Positions 31,603 to 41,827 are shown, counted from the stretch's first letter. The stretch is 41,845 nucleotides of DNA from Candidatus Enterococcus ferrettii (GCF_017377655.1 NZ_JAFREL010000040.1:1-41845); one strand, 5' to 3'. Translations and numbers: made by a program. The notes: a model not told the origin generated them from the sequence alone.

Positions 31603-32703
31603 ATGGAAAAAATTTTTGCAAGTCCGTCCCGCTATGTCCAAGGCAAAGGGATGCTGAAAAATGGTATGAAGTACATCAAAGCCTTGGGATCGAATGTATT
31701 AATTATTACTGATAAAGATGTCTGGGAAATTGTTGGTGAAGAGTTATTTGAAACAATGAAAAACGAAGACATGAAACCAATCAAAGAAATTTTTGGTGGT
31801 GAAGCTTCAGAAGACGAAATTGAACGAATTGGGAAAAAAGCTGAAGAAGAAGATGTTGCTGTCATCGTCGCATTAGGCGGTGGGAAGGCTATTGATACTG
31901 GCAAGGCAGTGGCTGATGATTTCAATTTGCCAATCGCAGTACTGCCAACCGTTGCTTCAACCGATGCGCCTACCTCATCACTTTCAGTCATTTATTCTGA
32001 TGAAGGGAAATTTGAAGGCTATCGTTTTTATGAAAAAAATCCGGATTTAGTTTTGATTGATACCGAAGTTGTCGCTAATGCTCCAGCCGAATTATTGGCA
32101 GCAGGTATTGCGGATGCTTTAGCTACCTTAGTCGAGGCTCGTGCAGTTGCCCAAAGTCATAGTGAAACGATGGCTGGCGGTGCTCAAACTGCAGCAGCGA
32201 TGGCAATTGCTGAAAAATGTGAGGAAATCATTTTTGAAAATGCGTTCAAAGCGATGGAAGCAAACCGGGCCAACGTTGTTACTGATGCCTTTGAACAAAT
32301 TGTAGAAGCCAATACATTATTAAGCGGATTAGGTTTTGAAAGTGCTGGTTTAGCCGCGGCCCATGCCATCCATAACGGCTTTACTGTTTTAGATGGCAAA
32401 ATTCATGAGTTGTCTCATGGTGAAAAAGTGGCTTATGGAACCTTGACTCAATTGATGCTAGAAAATGCCCCACAGGAAGAATTAGATAAATATATTGATT
32501 TATATCAGACACTCGATTTGCCAACAACCTTGGAGGACATGTATTTGGTTGATGCTCCTTACGAGGATTTGATTAAGATTGGCGAACAGGCCACAATTGA
32601 AGAGGAAACAATTCACACTATGCCGATGAAAGTCTCGGCTGATGATGTGGCCGCAGCTCTAAAGGCTGTGGATGCCTATGTAACGATGTATCATCCTAAA
32701 TAA
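31603..32703 (+). CDS. gldA: Glycerol dehydrogenase
   Basis: NAD-dependent, zinc-containing family III dehydrogenase (366 residues) that oxidises glycerol to dihydroxyacetone. The NAD-binding GGGKAIDTGK (92-101) and the zinc ligands Asp171, His254 and His272 (AGIADAL, AAAHAIHNG, HELSHGEKV) are visible. The start is ATG 31603 after GGAGGG; the ATG at 31588 lies in that site. The dihydroxyacetone kinase genes (dhaKLM), which often accompany gldA in enterococci, are not adjacent. It is a single-gene unit ended by a strong shared terminator. Confidence 0.93.
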   Translation: MEKIFASPSRYVQGKGMLKNGMKYIKALGSNVLIITDKDVWEIVGEELFETMKNEDMKPIKEIFGGEASEDEIERIGKKAEEEDVAVIVALGGGKAIDTGKAVADDFNLPIAVLPTVASTDAPTSSLSVIYSDEGKFEGYRFYEKNPDLVLIDTEVVANAPAELLAAGIADALATLVEARAVAQSHSETMAGGAQTAAAMAIAEKCEEIIFENAFKAMEANRANVVTDAFEQIVEANTLLSGLGFESAGLAAAHAIHNGFTVLDGKIHELSHGEKVAYGTLTQLMLENAPQEELDKYIDLYQTLDLPTTLEDMYLVDAPYEDLIKIGEQATIEEETIHTMPMKVSADDVAAALKAVDAYVTMYHPK

Positions 32704-32743
32704 AAAATGAAGCTGTCTCAATGCGAGACAGCTTCATTTTTTT
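32703..32743 (+). terminator. Bidirectional terminator between gldA and leuS
   Basis: A stem of about 17 bp (32703-32719 with 32725-32741, core GAAGCTGTCTC/GAGACAGCTTC) flanked by A on the left and T on the right, so it works on both strands. Confidence 0.93.
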
Positions 32744-32745
32744 GT

Positions 32746-35259
32746 TTAATTAGCCACAATGTTGACTAATTTATTTGGTACCACGATCACTTTACGAACA
32801 GATTTGCCTTCAATATTACGCAAAATGTTTTCATCAGCCATAGCTAATTTTTCTAGTTCTTCTTTCTCCAGATCAACCGCTACGGTCAGCTTACTGCGGA
32901 CTTTACCGTTCACCTGAAGGATTACTTCAATTTCATTTTCCACCAAAGCTTCTTCATCATGAATTGGCCAAGGAACATAAGAAATTCCTTCCTCATGTCC
33001 TAGAATTTGCCATAGTTCTTCACTAATGTGCGGTGCAATTGGTGCCAACAACTGAACAAAACCTTCTACGTATTCGTAGGTTAAGGCATCTACTTTATAA
33101 GCTTCGTTAACAAAGACCATCAATTGAGAAATAGCTGTATTGAAATGCAGATTCTCGATATCTTCCGTCACCTTTTTAACGGTTTGATTGTAGACTTTCG
33201 TCAATTTTCCATCATTAATCTTAGTAATGTGATCTCGCATCTTCCCTTGATCGTCAACAATCAAGCGCCATACTCGATCCAAGAATTTGCGGCTGCCTTC
33301 TAATCCATTTTCGCTCCATGGAATGGCCGCATCTAATGGTCCCATGAACATTTCATAGGTACGCAATGTATCGGCACCATATTTTTGAATGACATCATCT
33401 GGGTTGACGACGTTTTTCAATGATTTACTCATTTTCGCTGGCGCTTCTTCCAGCTCTTCGCCAGTTTCCACGTTGAACCAGCCACCGTCACGTTTTTCAA
33501 CCAGATTGGTCGGAACTAATGCCCCACGTTCATCACGGAAACTTTGTCCCAAAATCATTCCTTGATTGTACAGTTTTTGGAATGGTTCTTCTGTTGGAAC
33601 CACACCGATATCGTACAAGAATTTGTGCCAGAAACGAGCATATAACAAATGCAATACTGCGTGCTCAGCTCCGCCAATATAAAGATCAACTGGCATCCAA
33701 CGTTCCAGCTTTTCAAAATCCGCTAGGGTTTCTTTGTTATGAGGGTCAATAAAACGCAAGAAATACCAAGAGCTGCCCGCCCATTGCGGCATCGTATTGG
33801 TTTCTCGGCGCCCCTTCATTCCTGTCTCAGGATCAACAACATTGACCCATTCCTCGATATTAGCCAGCGGCGATTCACCAGTTCCGCTTGGTTGAATATT
33901 CTCCGTTTTAGGCAGGATCAATGGCAGCTCATAATCAGGAACTAACCCGGTAGTGCCATCTTCCCAATGAATTACAGGAATTGGTTCACCCCAGTAGCGC
34001 TGACGGGAGAACAGCCAATCCCGCAAACGATAGCTGACCTCTTTTTTACCGCAGCTATTTTCTTCCAGCCAAGCAACCATTTTGTCAATTGCTTCCTGTT
34101 TATCCAACCCATTAAGGAAATCAGAATTGATATGTTCCCCATCGCCAGTATAGGCTTCTTGTTCAATGTCACCACCTGCTAAAACAGGAACAATCTCCAA
34201 GCCAAATGTTCTAGCAAATTCATAGTCACGTTCATCATGAGCAGGAACCGCCATGATCGCACCAGTACCATAAGAAGCTAAAACATAGTCTGCAATCCAA
34301 ATCGGAATTTCCTTGCCATTAACTGGATTGATAGCATAAGCTCCAGTAAAGACACCTGTTTTTTCTTTAGCCAAATCTGTTCGATTCAGCTCCGATTTTT
34401 TCGCTGCTTCGACTTTGTAAGCTTCTACTGCTTCTTGATGCTCAGGTGTTGTAATTTTTCCAACTAAATCCAATTCTGGTGCTAACACTGCATAAGTAGC
34501 TCCAAATAAAGTATCAGGACGAGTTGTGAAAACGGTGAATTCTTCTTCTGAATTCGCAACTTTAAAGGTCACATTGGCGCCAATTGAGCGTCCAATCCAA
34601 TTGCGCTGCATTTCTTTAATGTTTTCTGGCCAGTCAACCAATTCTAAATCGTCTAATAGACGATCAGCATAAGCCGTGATCTTAAGCATCCATTGACGCA
34701 TTGGTTTACGAACAACATCGTATCCGCCACGTTCACTTTTACCATCAATTACTTCTTCATTGGAAATAACTGTTCCCAATTCAGGTACCCAGTTCACGGG
34801 AACTTCCGCCTCATAAGCCAAGCCCTTTTCATACATTTGCTCAAAAATCCATTGTGTCCATTTATAATATTCTGGATCAGTCGTATTAAGTTCGCGGTTC
34901 CAGTCATAACTAAAGCCTAATGAGTTAATCTGACGCTTGAAGGTTTCAATATTTTTCTTAGTAAATTCAGCCGGATCATTGCCGGTATCCAATGCATATT
35001 GTTCTGCTGGCAAACCAAAGGCATCCCACCCCATTGGATGAAGCACATTAAAGCCTTGTGCTCGTTTCATGCGTGAAATAATATCCGTTGCCGTATAACC
35101 TTCAGGATGGCCTACATGCAAGCCTTGTCCTGATGGATAGGGAAACATGTCTAATGCATAGAAATTGGGACTCTCTGGATCATCATGGGTATTAAAGACA
35201 TTGTGCTTAGCCCAGTATTTCTGCCATTTCTTTTCAATCTCTTTATGATTGTAACTCAC
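32746..35259 (-). CDS. leuS: Leucyl-tRNA synthetase
   Basis: Charges tRNA-Leu in the cytoplasm. 837 residues, class I synthetase: HVGH (in [11 protein letters not shown], about 47-50), a long CP1 editing domain ([12 protein letters not shown] and the DERD region), the KMSKS loop from Lys609, an anticodon-binding helical domain and the C-terminal LeuRS domain ending [12 protein letters not shown]. Length and motifs are normal. A T-box leader with a terminator lies upstream, so expression should rise when uncharged tRNA-Leu accumulates. Confidence 0.98.
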   Translation of the reverse strand: MSYNHKEIEKKWQKYWAKHNVFNTHDDPESPNFYALDMFPYPSGQGLHVGHPEGYTATDIISRMKRAQGFNVLHPMGWDAFGLPAEQYALDTGNDPAEFTKKNIETFKRQINSLGFSYDWNRELNTTDPEYYKWTQWIFEQMYEKGLAYEAEVPVNWVPELGTVISNEEVIDGKSERGGYDVVRKPMRQWMLKITAYADRLLDDLELVDWPENIKEMQRNWIGRSIGANVTFKVANSEEEFTVFTTRPDTLFGATYAVLAPELDLVGKITTPEHQEAVEAYKVEAAKKSELNRTDLAKEKTGVFTGAYAINPVNGKEIPIWIADYVLASYGTGAIMAVPAHDERDYEFARTFGLEIVPVLAGGDIEQEAYTGDGEHINSDFLNGLDKQEAIDKMVAWLEENSCGKKEVSYRLRDWLFSRQRYWGEPIPVIHWEDGTTGLVPDYELPLILPKTENIQPSGTGESPLANIEEWVNVVDPETGMKGRRETNTMPQWAGSSWYFLRFIDPHNKETLADFEKLERWMPVDLYIGGAEHAVLHLLYARFWHKFLYDIGVVPTEEPFQKLYNQGMILGQSFRDERGALVPTNLVEKRDGGWFNVETGEELEEAPAKMSKSLKNVVNPDDVIQKYGADTLRTYEMFMGPLDAAIPWSENGLEGSRKFLDRVWRLIVDDQGKMRDHITKINDGKLTKVYNQTVKKVTEDIENLHFNTAISQLMVFVNEAYKVDALTYEYVEGFVQLLAPIAPHISEELWQILGHEEGISYVPWPIHDEEALVENEIEVILQVNGKVRSKLTVAVDLEKEELEKLAMADENILRNIEGKSVRKVIVVPNKLVNIVAN

Positions 35260-35282
35260 TGCTCTTCCTCCTAATTTGTATT

Positions 35283-35510
35283 AAAAAAGTCCTATAGAAG
35301 CCAATCTTCTATAGGACGTTGAAAACGTGGTACCACCTATGTTTATCTGGCTTACGCCAAACCTCAAAGAGATAACGGTCACTTCACCGGATCCTATTGA
35401 TCATGCTCAAAGGTAAGTTCAAAGGCCTTGCATGTACACTCACAGCAACCGCGTACTCTCTGAAATGCCAAAACTTCTACTACTCCTTGTCAACGCATCA
35501 GTATTCAAGT
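35283..35510 (-). ncRNA. T-box leader (leucine) of leuS
   Basis: Read on the minus strand, the T-box motif AGGTGGTACCACG (35338-35326) precedes a terminator: a 12-bp stem (35289-35300 with 35306-35317) followed by six T (35288-35283). Stem I features (GAGAGTA in the upper part) lie further 5'. The specifier is probably CTT in GAACTTACC (35417-35415), a leucine codon, agreeing with the downstream gene. Uncharged tRNA-Leu would stabilise the antiterminator. Confidence 0.93.
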
Positions 35511-35516
35511 AGTTTC

Positions 35517-35545
35517 ATCTTAGCAGATTCCCTTGATAAATTCAA
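35517..35545 (-). promoter_or_regulatory. Promoter of the leuS T-box transcript
   Basis: On the minus strand TTGAAT (35545-35540), 17-bp spacer, and TAAGAT (35522-35517) preceded by TGC, an extended -10. Confidence 0.75.
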
Positions 35546-35635
35546 TTTAATTCCTTTTTAAGAATCAGAAAAATCGCTAAAGCCTCTTTAGGCTCATGGT
35601 ATAATAAATGGCGTTTAGTATAGAAAGGAATTATC

Positions 35636-36292
35636 ATGAAAAATAAACCTTATTATCATTTAGCTGGCAGCTTCACGTTGCTGCTGTTTGCTGCACTTTG
35701 CTACATTGTACGCTTTTATCCAACAACCTTGAAGGGCTTTGATGAGACTATTATCCAAGGTGTTCACAGTCTGGCACCTACCATGGATACATTTTTTCTA
35801 TGGGTAACAAAATTTGCCAACCCTTTGACTATTGTTATCTTGGCCGCCGTATTTTTAGGATTGTTCTGGTTTAGCAAAGAAAGGATCACAGCAATTTGGT
35901 TAGGGGCTAACTTAGTAATTATCAGTGGTGTCGTTAATCAGCTGTTAAAGTTATTCTTTCAACGAGCACGCCCGACCATTCTACCTCATATGGTCACTGA
36001 ACATAGCTACAGCTTTCCAAGTGGGCATTCAGTAACTAGCATGATTTTGTACGGAACACTAATTTTTACAACAGGAGTATTTATCAAAAATAAATTTTGG
36101 CAGTATGCTCTGCAAATTTTATTGGGTTTACTGATCCTTGGTATCGGAGTAAGTCGGATTTATTTGGGTGTTCATTTCCCAACCGACGTATTAGGTGGTT
36201 TTTTACTAGGAATTAGCTGGCTGCTGTTCACCTATCCTTATTACCGCCAACAAAAATTGGTTTACGATTTAAAAACCATTGGGAGGAAATAA
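35636..36292 (+). CDS. PAP2-family phosphatase, PgpB-like
   Basis: Membrane phosphatase, 218 residues and about six helices, with all three PAP2 motifs: KLFFQRARP, YSFPSGHS and SRIYLGVHFPTD. Members dephosphorylate lipid phosphates such as phosphatidylglycerophosphate or undecaprenyl diphosphate; which one applies here is not clear. An extended -10 (TGGTATAAT, 35597-35605) and AAGGA precede the start. The next gene begins two bases after its stop, so it heads a three-gene operon with ytqA and ytqB. Confidence 0.9.
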   Translation: MKNKPYYHLAGSFTLLLFAALCYIVRFYPTTLKGFDETIIQGVHSLAPTMDTFFLWVTKFANPLTIVILAAVFLGLFWFSKERITAIWLGANLVIISGVVNQLLKLFFQRARPTILPHMVTEHSYSFPSGHSVTSMILYGTLIFTTGVFIKNKFWQYALQILLGLLILGIGVSRIYLGVHFPTDVLGGFLLGISWLLFTYPYYRQQKLVYDLKTIGRK

Positions 36293-36294
36293 TT

Positions 36295-37272
36295 GTGTTT
36301 ACCTATACGGATGATCCCACCAAACGTTATCACTCTTGGAATTATGCCCTGCGTCAAGAATTCGGTGGAAAAATTTTTAAGGTTCCAGTAGATGGCGGAT
36401 TTGATTGCCCAAACCGTGATGGTACTGCTGCTCATGGTGGTTGCACCTTTTGCAGTGTTTCTGGATCTGGTGACATGATTGTTGCTCCCAGTGATCCTTT
36501 GCCACTACAGTTTCAAAAAGAAATTGATATGATGCATTTGAAATGGCCAAGCGTCAATCAATACATTGTCTATTTTCAAAATTTTACTAACACTCATGCT
36601 CCTGTCGAAGTCATTCGCGAACGTTTTGAGCAGGTCGTTAATTTACCTGGTGTCGTAGGTCTTTCAGTAGGGACCCGTCCGGATTGTTTGCCAAACGAGG
36701 TAGTGGAGTATTTAGCTGAGTTGAACCAACGAATGTATTTATGGGTCGAACTGGGGCTGCAAACAACTTTTGAGGAAACTAGCAATGCAATCAATCGTGC
36801 CCATGATTATTCTACTTATACCAATGCAGTTGCTCGATTACGCAAGCATAACATCAATGTATGCACTCACTTAATTAATGGATTGCCGGGAGAGTCGCTG
36901 GAAATGATGCGGGAAAATGTAAAGCGGACAATTTTAGATTCCGATATTCAAGGAATTAAACTTCACCTGCTGCATCTGATGCGTAACACTCGTATGTTGC
37001 GCGATTATGCTGAAGGCAAGCTGCAACTGATGACTCGAGAAGATTACGTTTCTGTTATCTGTGATCAGTTGGAAATGATACCTGAGGAGATTATCATCCA
37101 TCGCTTAACAGGGGATGCGCCATGGGATTCCTTAGTGGGACCTATGTGGAGTCTCAAAAAATGGGAAGTTCTAAATGCTATCGATCAAGAAATGCTGCGG
37201 CGAAATTCTTATCAAGGAAAGTTCAATGCCAGACAGGAGAATAGCCATGCTGCAAACAGCCTTACGCTATAG
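36295..37272 (+). CDS. ytqA: TIGR01212-family radical SAM protein (YtqA)
   Basis: A radical SAM enzyme of 325 residues. The cluster-binding cysteines are in CPNRDGTAAHGGCTFCS, a CX14CX2C-type spacing, not the usual CX3CX2C. Further segments are GTRPDCLPNEVVEYLAE and HLINGLPGES. Related to the Elp3/YhcC group; the Bacillus YtqA reaction is not firmly known, a tRNA or rRNA substrate being suspected from its partner. The start is GTG 36295 with GGGAGG before it. It overlaps ytqB by 26 bp. Confidence 0.92.
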   Translation: MFTYTDDPTKRYHSWNYALRQEFGGKIFKVPVDGGFDCPNRDGTAAHGGCTFCSVSGSGDMIVAPSDPLPLQFQKEIDMMHLKWPSVNQYIVYFQNFTNTHAPVEVIRERFEQVVNLPGVVGLSVGTRPDCLPNEVVEYLAELNQRMYLWVELGLQTTFEETSNAINRAHDYSTYTNAVARLRKHNINVCTHLINGLPGESLEMMRENVKRTILDSDIQGIKLHLLHLMRNTRMLRDYAEGKLQLMTREDYVSVICDQLEMIPEEIIIHRLTGDAPWDSLVGPMWSLKKWEVLNAIDQEMLRRNSYQGKFNARQENSHAANSLTL

Positions 37273-37810
37273 TCATACCCTACTCAAAGAAATTATTAAA
37301 CCTGGTGATCACGTCATTGATGCCACCATGGGAAACGGCAATGATACACTTTTTTTGGCTGAATTAGTAGGAAATGATGGACAGGTTTATGCTTTTGATA
37401 TTCAAGAGCAAGCCTTAACTAAAACCGAAGAAAAGTTAGGTGCATTGATTACCCGTTCTTCGCTTTTCTTAGCTGGACACGAAACCATTGAAACCACAAT
37501 CGCTGAAAGTCAGCCAATTCAAGCAGCCATTTTCAATCTCGGTTATCTACCTAGCAGTGACAAGAAAATTATCACTTTACCTGATACAACTAAGCAAGCG
37601 ATGAAAGCCATTTTGAAACGTCTATCTTCTGGTGGTCGAATGATTTTAGTCATTTACTACGGCCATGATGGAGGGAAGCAGGAAAAGAATGCCGTACTCG
37701 ATTATTGCACAAACTTGCCGCAAGAAAACTATAGCGTTCTTACCTATCAATTCATCAATCAAAAAAATAATCCCCCTATTTTGGTTTGTGTAGAAAAAAA
37801 AGGCAGCTAG
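37247..37810 (+). CDS. ytqB: Class I SAM-dependent methyltransferase, YtqB family (putative rRNA/tRNA methylase)
   Basis: 187 residues with a Rossmann-fold methyltransferase core: motif I DATMGNGNDTLFLAE, then VYAFDIQEQAL and NLGYLPSSDK. This group is annotated as rRNA methylase-like, and members modify tRNA wobble uridine derivatives (MnmM). The start is ATG 37247, eight bases after AGGAGA; a frame to 37175 is inside ytqA and lacks a site. The gene pairs with ytqA, as in other Firmicutes, suggesting joint work on one RNA modification. Its stop lies within the terminator shared with the convergent esterase gene. Confidence 0.9.
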   Translation: MLQTALRYSHTLLKEIIKPGDHVIDATMGNGNDTLFLAELVGNDGQVYAFDIQEQALTKTEEKLGALITRSSLFLAGHETIETTIAESQPIQAAIFNLGYLPSSDKKIITLPDTTKQAMKAILKRLSSGGRMILVIYYGHDGGKQEKNAVLDYCTNLPQENYSVLTYQFINQKNNPPILVCVEKKGS

Positions 37811-37830
37811 GAAATTCCTAGTTGCCTTTT
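37797..37830. terminator. Bidirectional terminator made from the 3' ends of two genes
   Basis: AAAAGGCAGCTAGGA and TCCTAGTTGCCTTTT (37797-37830) pair with one wobble around AAT. The stem contains the ytqB stop (37808-37810) and the esterase stop (37818-37820). Confidence 0.85.
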
Positions 37831-38603
37831 AGCATCCATTCTAATACTCGTTGAATCCAATGATCCCAAAATATCCAATTATGTTCTCCTGGACCATCTT
37901 CAAAGGTAACAGCCCAATCCTTTTCCGCTAACTTTGCCGCCATAAACTGACTAGCAGGATATAAGAAATCCTCTGTACCACAAGCTAAAAAGAAGCGAGG
38001 TGCTTCATCTTTGCTTGCTGCCAACTCTTCAACCATAGTCATTGGATCATTAGCTGAACCCTTGATTTGATCTAACGGACCAAAAATTCCTTCCCAGTAA
38101 GCAGCTTTGCGGGTTGTTAATAGAGCATCAACGTTATTCAAGATTAATGCTCCAGATAAAGAAGCCACTGCTGCGAACATTTCTGGTTTACGCAGACCTA
38201 ACTTTAATGCACCATAGCCACCCATAGATAAACCAGCAGCATAAGTCTTTTCCCGTTTATAAGTGATCTGAGGAAACAGCTCATGTACGATCTTTGGCAA
38301 TTCCTCAGATAAAAAAGTCCAATAATTCATATCATAAGTTGTATCCGTATAAAAACCTAAATCAGTCGATGGCATAACCACCGCCAATTGATAAATAGAT
38401 GCATAACGTTCAATGGAGGTTCGGCGTTCCCAAACACTATGATTGCCGCCCATCCCATGAAGCAAGTACAAAACCGGTACATCTTCAGTTACTCCCTGCG
38501 TTACGGTTCCGATTTTTTTATGGGTAGTTTGCGGCAACAGTACATTCATTGATACTTCCATTTCCAATACGTTGGAATAAACATTTACTTGCAAGAAAGC
38601 CAT
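37818..38603 (-). CDS. Alpha/beta-hydrolase, EstA/esterase D-like (tributyrin esterase family)
   Basis: 261-residue serine esterase with no signal peptide, so probably cytoplasmic. Nucleophile in GLSMGGYG, oxyanion HGMGG, acidic residue in CGTEDFLYPA and histidine in GEHNWIFWD: the complete triad. Similar to lactococcal EstA, which makes or splits short-chain esters, and to S-formylglutathione hydrolases. ATG 38603 follows AGGAGG. Ends in the terminator shared with ytqB. Confidence 0.9.
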   Translation of the reverse strand: MAFLQVNVYSNVLEMEVSMNVLLPQTTHKKIGTVTQGVTEDVPVLYLLHGMGGNHSVWERRTSIERYASIYQLAVVMPSTDLGFYTDTTYDMNYWTFLSEELPKIVHELFPQITYKREKTYAAGLSMGGYGALKLGLRKPEMFAAVASLSGALILNNVDALLTTRKAAYWEGIFGPLDQIKGSANDPMTMVEELAASKDEAPRFFLACGTEDFLYPASQFMAAKLAEKDWAVTFEDGPGEHNWIFWDHWIQRVLEWMLKGN

Positions 38604-38658
38604 TCATTTTCCTCCTTGTTCAGCTCGCTCTTCCATCGAACAGGGCTAAAATCCTTTT

Positions 38659-40131
38659 TTATAGTGTATCACTTTCTCGCTTTTTGCCAACCGATAATGT
38701 AAAAACAAACGCTAAAATGATCAAAATCAACCCTACCAAATAAACTAGATGCAAACCATCAAACAAAACTCCTCTTAATTTCTCACGCAGCATGGGTTCA
38801 ATTTGCATTGCCGTATGAGGATTAATCAACTTATTCATAATATCAGGATCACCGATCACACCAACGGTCGGCAGTTTGTGAGCGATTTGAATATTCATAA
38901 TAATTCCAAAAATTGAAACCATGACTGTTTGTCCAATCGTTCGCGACAAGGTATTGAATGAAGTAGCCACGCCAACCTCATTTTGCGGAACGCTATTTTG
39001 TGCCTCAACGGTTGTTGTAGTTAATGACAAACCATAACCCAAGCCCAACACACCCGAAATAATGAAGAATAACCAAAACGGACTATGAATCGGTAAAATC
39101 AGCAAGGTTGCTGCCCCTAGCATGATGACCATCAAACCGATAGCCAATACTTGTTTTGCAGCCATACGAACCAACAAGCGACCAGATAAAAAGGAACCCA
39201 CCATCCAAATGATTGATAACGGAGCCATGACCAATCCACCAATTGCAGCAGATTTACCCAAAACGCCTTGCATCCACATCGGAATATAGACATCCAATCC
39301 CATCAAAAAACCACTAATTAAGAAAGCTACACCATTCACTAGCATAAAAGCCGTATTCCTAAACAAACTCAAATCAATCACTGGGTCCTCTGCACGTTTC
39401 TCTGCAAAAACGAACGTCCCTCCAAAAACTAGTGTTAGTAAAAACAGAATTATTACCTGTGAACTTATGCCCTTATCACCTAAAAACTGAAACCCAAGCA
39501 ATAAGCTTACCAACGTCAACATCAACGAAATACTGCCGAAAAAGTCCATTTTTTTGGTGCTCTTTTCCCTTTTCTCTTCCACTAAAAAGTATTGCATCAA
39601 GAAAATCAGACCAATCCCTATTGGCACATTAATAAAGAAAATCCAATGCCAGCCGATTGTATCAACAATAAATCCTCCCGCTAGAGGTCCCAGTACACTA
39701 GAAATTCCCCATGCAGCATTATTTAAACCCAAAATTTTTGTTCGCTGCTCAAACTCATACATATCCGCAATGATGGTTAAGGCTACTGGCATAATCGCTC
39801 CAGCTCCAATCCCCTGAATTGCTCGGGAAATAATTAAGGTCATCATGCTATTCGAAAATCCGCATAAAGCCGATCCTAAAACAAAAATAATAATCCCTGC
39901 AATAAAAATAGGCTTACGACCTATTTTATCCGCAAGCTTACCATAAATCGGCGTCATCATCGCATTAGTTAATAAATAAATTGAAAATACCCAGTTCATA
40001 ATCTCCATGCCATGAAGCAAACCAACAATCGTTGGCATTGCAGTAGTAACAATCGTTCCTTCAATTGCAGTCATAAAAGTAGCTATAAAAATTCCAGTAG
40101 TTACTAATTTCTTATTCGTTTTTCTTTCCAT
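38659..40131 (-). CDS. MFS exporter of the DHA2 (EmrB/QacA) family
   Basis: A 490-residue inner membrane antiporter with about fourteen helices. Family motifs: motif A GKLADKIGRKP (after TM2), motif C region GPLAGGFIVDTIGWHWIFFINVP, and the acidic residue in TM1 (AIEGTIVTTAMPTI). Members export drugs, dyes or metabolites in exchange for protons; the substrate here is unknown. CAGGAGGGG precedes the ATG. No TetR or MarR gene is adjacent. It lies downstream of the metK terminator and probably has its own weak promoter or depends on read-through. Confidence 0.9.
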   Translation of the reverse strand: MERKTNKKLVTTGIFIATFMTAIEGTIVTTAMPTIVGLLHGMEIMNWVFSIYLLTNAMMTPIYGKLADKIGRKPIFIAGIIIFVLGSALCGFSNSMMTLIISRAIQGIGAGAIMPVALTIIADMYEFEQRTKILGLNNAAWGISSVLGPLAGGFIVDTIGWHWIFFINVPIGIGLIFLMQYFLVEEKREKSTKKMDFFGSISLMLTLVSLLLGFQFLGDKGISSQVIILFLLTLVFGGTFVFAEKRAEDPVIDLSLFRNTAFMLVNGVAFLISGFLMGLDVYIPMWMQGVLGKSAAIGGLVMAPLSIIWMVGSFLSGRLLVRMAAKQVLAIGLMVIMLGAATLLILPIHSPFWLFFIISGVLGLGYGLSLTTTTVEAQNSVPQNEVGVATSFNTLSRTIGQTVMVSIFGIIMNIQIAHKLPTVGVIGDPDIMNKLINPHTAMQIEPMLREKLRGVLFDGLHLVYLVGLILIILAFVFTLSVGKKRESDTL

Positions 40132-40150
40132 TTTCCCCTCCTGTTAACAG

Positions 40151-40194
40151 AAAAAAGACGGTCCTACTGATCAAGATGATCAACAGAAACCGCC
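40151..40194 (-). terminator. Terminator of metK
   Basis: On the minus strand a 17-bp stem with one bulge (40177-40194 with 40157-40173, loop TCT) is followed by six T (40156-40151). Confidence 0.85.
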
Positions 40195-40233
40195 TCTTTA
40201 CTCCATAGATTTATTTTCTACGTCTGTACGATT

Positions 40234-41424
40234 TTATTTTATGTTTAAGCTTTTCTTTAACGCATCAACTTTATCTGTTTGCTCCCAAGGAAGCTCTATA
40301 TCTGTCCGGCCAAAATGCCCGTAAGCAGCTGTTTGACTATAGATCGGACGCTGCAAATCTAACATTTCAATAATGCCCGCAGGACGCAAATCAAAGTTCT
40401 CACGAATCGCTTCAATCAGTTTCTCTTCAGAAACTGAGGCTGTGTCAAAAGTATTAACTGAAATAGAAACAGGTTGCGCGACACCAATCGCATAAGCCAA
40501 TTGAACTTCTACTTTTTCAGCTAAACCAGCTGCAACTATATTTTTCGCGATGTAACGTGCTGCGTAAGAAGCTGAACGGTCAACCTTTGTTGCATCTTTA
40601 CCAGAAAATGCACCACCACCATGACGAGAATAACCGCCATACGTATCAACAATGATTTTCCGGCCAGTTAATCCAGCATCTCCTTGAGGCCCGCCGATTA
40701 CAAAGCGACCTGTTGGATTAATGAAGTAACGTGTTTTTTTATCCAGTAAACCGGCAGGAATGACATGATTGATTACTTTTTCCGTGACATCCTTTTGAAT
40801 GGTAGCATTATCAACCTCTTCAGTATGTTGAGTGCTAATAACGACTGTATCCACACGTAATGGTTTTCCTTCTTCATCGTACTCAACCGTTACTTGCGAT
40901 TTAGCATCTGGACCTAAATAAGCCACTTCTTCGGACTTACGCAAATCAGCCAATCGTTTCACCAAATGATGACTCAATGAAATAGGTAAAGGCATCAATT
41001 CAGGTGTTTCATCAACTGCAAAACCAAACATTAACCCTTGATCTCCAGCACCGATTTCATCTAAATTCTGATCTTTTCCACGTATCTCCAACGCTTCATC
41101 AACACCTTGAGCAATGTCTGGAGACTGCTCATCAATTGCTACCAAGACTGCTACCGTATCTCCGTCAAAACCATATTTAGATTGGGTATATCCAATTCGC
41201 TTGATTGTTTCACGAACAACCTTTTGAATATCAACATAGGCAGTAGTTGATATTTCACCAAATACTAAAACCAATCCAGTAGTAACAGATGTCTCGCAAG
41301 CTACACGAGCTTTTGGATCCTTTGCTAAAATTGCATCTAGAATTGCGTCACTGATTTGATCAGCAACCTTATCCGGATGTCCCTCTGAAACAGATTCAGA
41401 AGTAAATAAACGACGTTCTTTCAT
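40234..41424 (-). CDS. metK: S-adenosylmethionine synthetase
   Basis: Makes S-adenosylmethionine from methionine and ATP. 396 residues with the family landmarks: [13 protein letters not shown] at the start, [30 protein letters not shown] and GGGAFSGKD. The start is ATG 41424, chosen because GGGGG at 41432-41436 is the ribosome binding site and forms part of the SMK riboswitch; the frame is open to 41463, but that would run through the riboswitch. Expression is turned off when SAM binds the leader. Confidence 0.98.
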   Translation of the reverse strand: MKERRLFTSESVSEGHPDKVADQISDAILDAILAKDPKARVACETSVTTGLVLVFGEISTTAYVDIQKVVRETIKRIGYTQSKYGFDGDTVAVLVAIDEQSPDIAQGVDEALEIRGKDQNLDEIGAGDQGLMFGFAVDETPELMPLPISLSHHLVKRLADLRKSEEVAYLGPDAKSQVTVEYDEEGKPLRVDTVVISTQHTEEVDNATIQKDVTEKVINHVIPAGLLDKKTRYFINPTGRFVIGGPQGDAGLTGRKIIVDTYGGYSRHGGGAFSGKDATKVDRSASYAARYIAKNIVAAGLAEKVEVQLAYAIGVAQPVSISVNTFDTASVSEEKLIEAIRENFDLRPAGIIEMLDLQRPIYSQTAAYGHFGRTDIELPWEQTDKVDALKKSLNIK

Positions 41425-41430
41425 TTTTCT

Positions 41431-41493
41431 ATTCCCCCTAATTATTATTCGGTTACAAGGCACCTCTATCAGTTACTAGAGCCTATCGGGAAC
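41431..41493 (-). promoter_or_regulatory. SMK box (SAM-III) riboswitch of metK
   Basis: On the minus strand GTTCCCGATAGG starts at 41493, followed by an internal hairpin, the conserved TGCCTTGTAACCGA, and then AGGGGGAAT (41439-41431), which is the ribosome binding site. GTTCCC can pair with GGGGGAA, hiding the site when SAM is bound. Sequence and position match the known SMK box of enterococcal and streptococcal metK. An extended -10 promoter, TGTTATAAT, lies at 41515-41507. Confidence 0.93.
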
Positions 41494-41506
41494 TTGCAAC
41501 GACCTG

Positions 41507-41515
41507 ATTATAACA
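41507..41515 (-). promoter_or_regulatory. Extended -10 promoter of metK
   Basis: TGTTATAAT on the minus strand, about 14 bp before the riboswitch; the -35 is weak. Confidence 0.65.
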
Positions 41516-41603
41516 GAAAAACGACAAGTTACACCACTTTTTTGACAATTCTCCGAAAAGATTCAAAGATTGGGAAGAAAAACGCAATTCAAATTCCAAA
41601 AGC

Positions 41604-41631
41604 ACAAAAAAAAGATGCTTTTCAGCATCTT
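41604..41631 (-). terminator. Terminator of the tRNA transcript
   Basis: AAGATGC/GCATCTT stem (41612-41618 with 41625-41631) followed on the minus strand by a run of T; it begins directly after the tRNA-Glu gene. Confidence 0.85.
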
Positions 41632-41632
41632 A

Positions 41633-41704
41633 TGACCCGTACGGGAATCGAACCCGTGTTACCGCCGTGAAAGGGCGGTGTCTTAACCGCTTGACCAACG
41701 GGCC
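41633..41704 (-). tRNA. tRNA-Glu (anticodon TTC)
   Basis: 72 nt cloverleaf on the minus strand: acceptor GGCCCGT/ACGGGTC, anticodon stem CCGCC/GGCGG with loop CTTTCAC (anticodon TTC), T-arm ACGGGTTCGATTCCCGT, discriminator A. CCA is not encoded. Confidence 0.95.
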
Positions 41705-41715
41705 ACTATAAAGAA

Positions 41716-41803
41716 CGGAGAAGGAGGGATTTGAACCCTCGCGCCGGTTTCCCGACCTACACCCTTAGCAGGGGCGCCTCTTCAGCCACTTGAGTACTTC
41801 CCC
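41716..41803 (-). tRNA. tRNA-Ser (anticodon GCT)
   Basis: 88 nt with a long variable arm, as expected for serine. Acceptor GGGGAAG/CTTCTCC, anticodon loop CTGCTAA (GCT), T-loop GGTTCAAATCC, discriminator G. CCA is not encoded. It lies 11 bp upstream of tRNA-Glu in one transcript. Confidence 0.95.
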
Positions 41804-41827
41804 AAAAACCAAAATGATGATTTTTAA

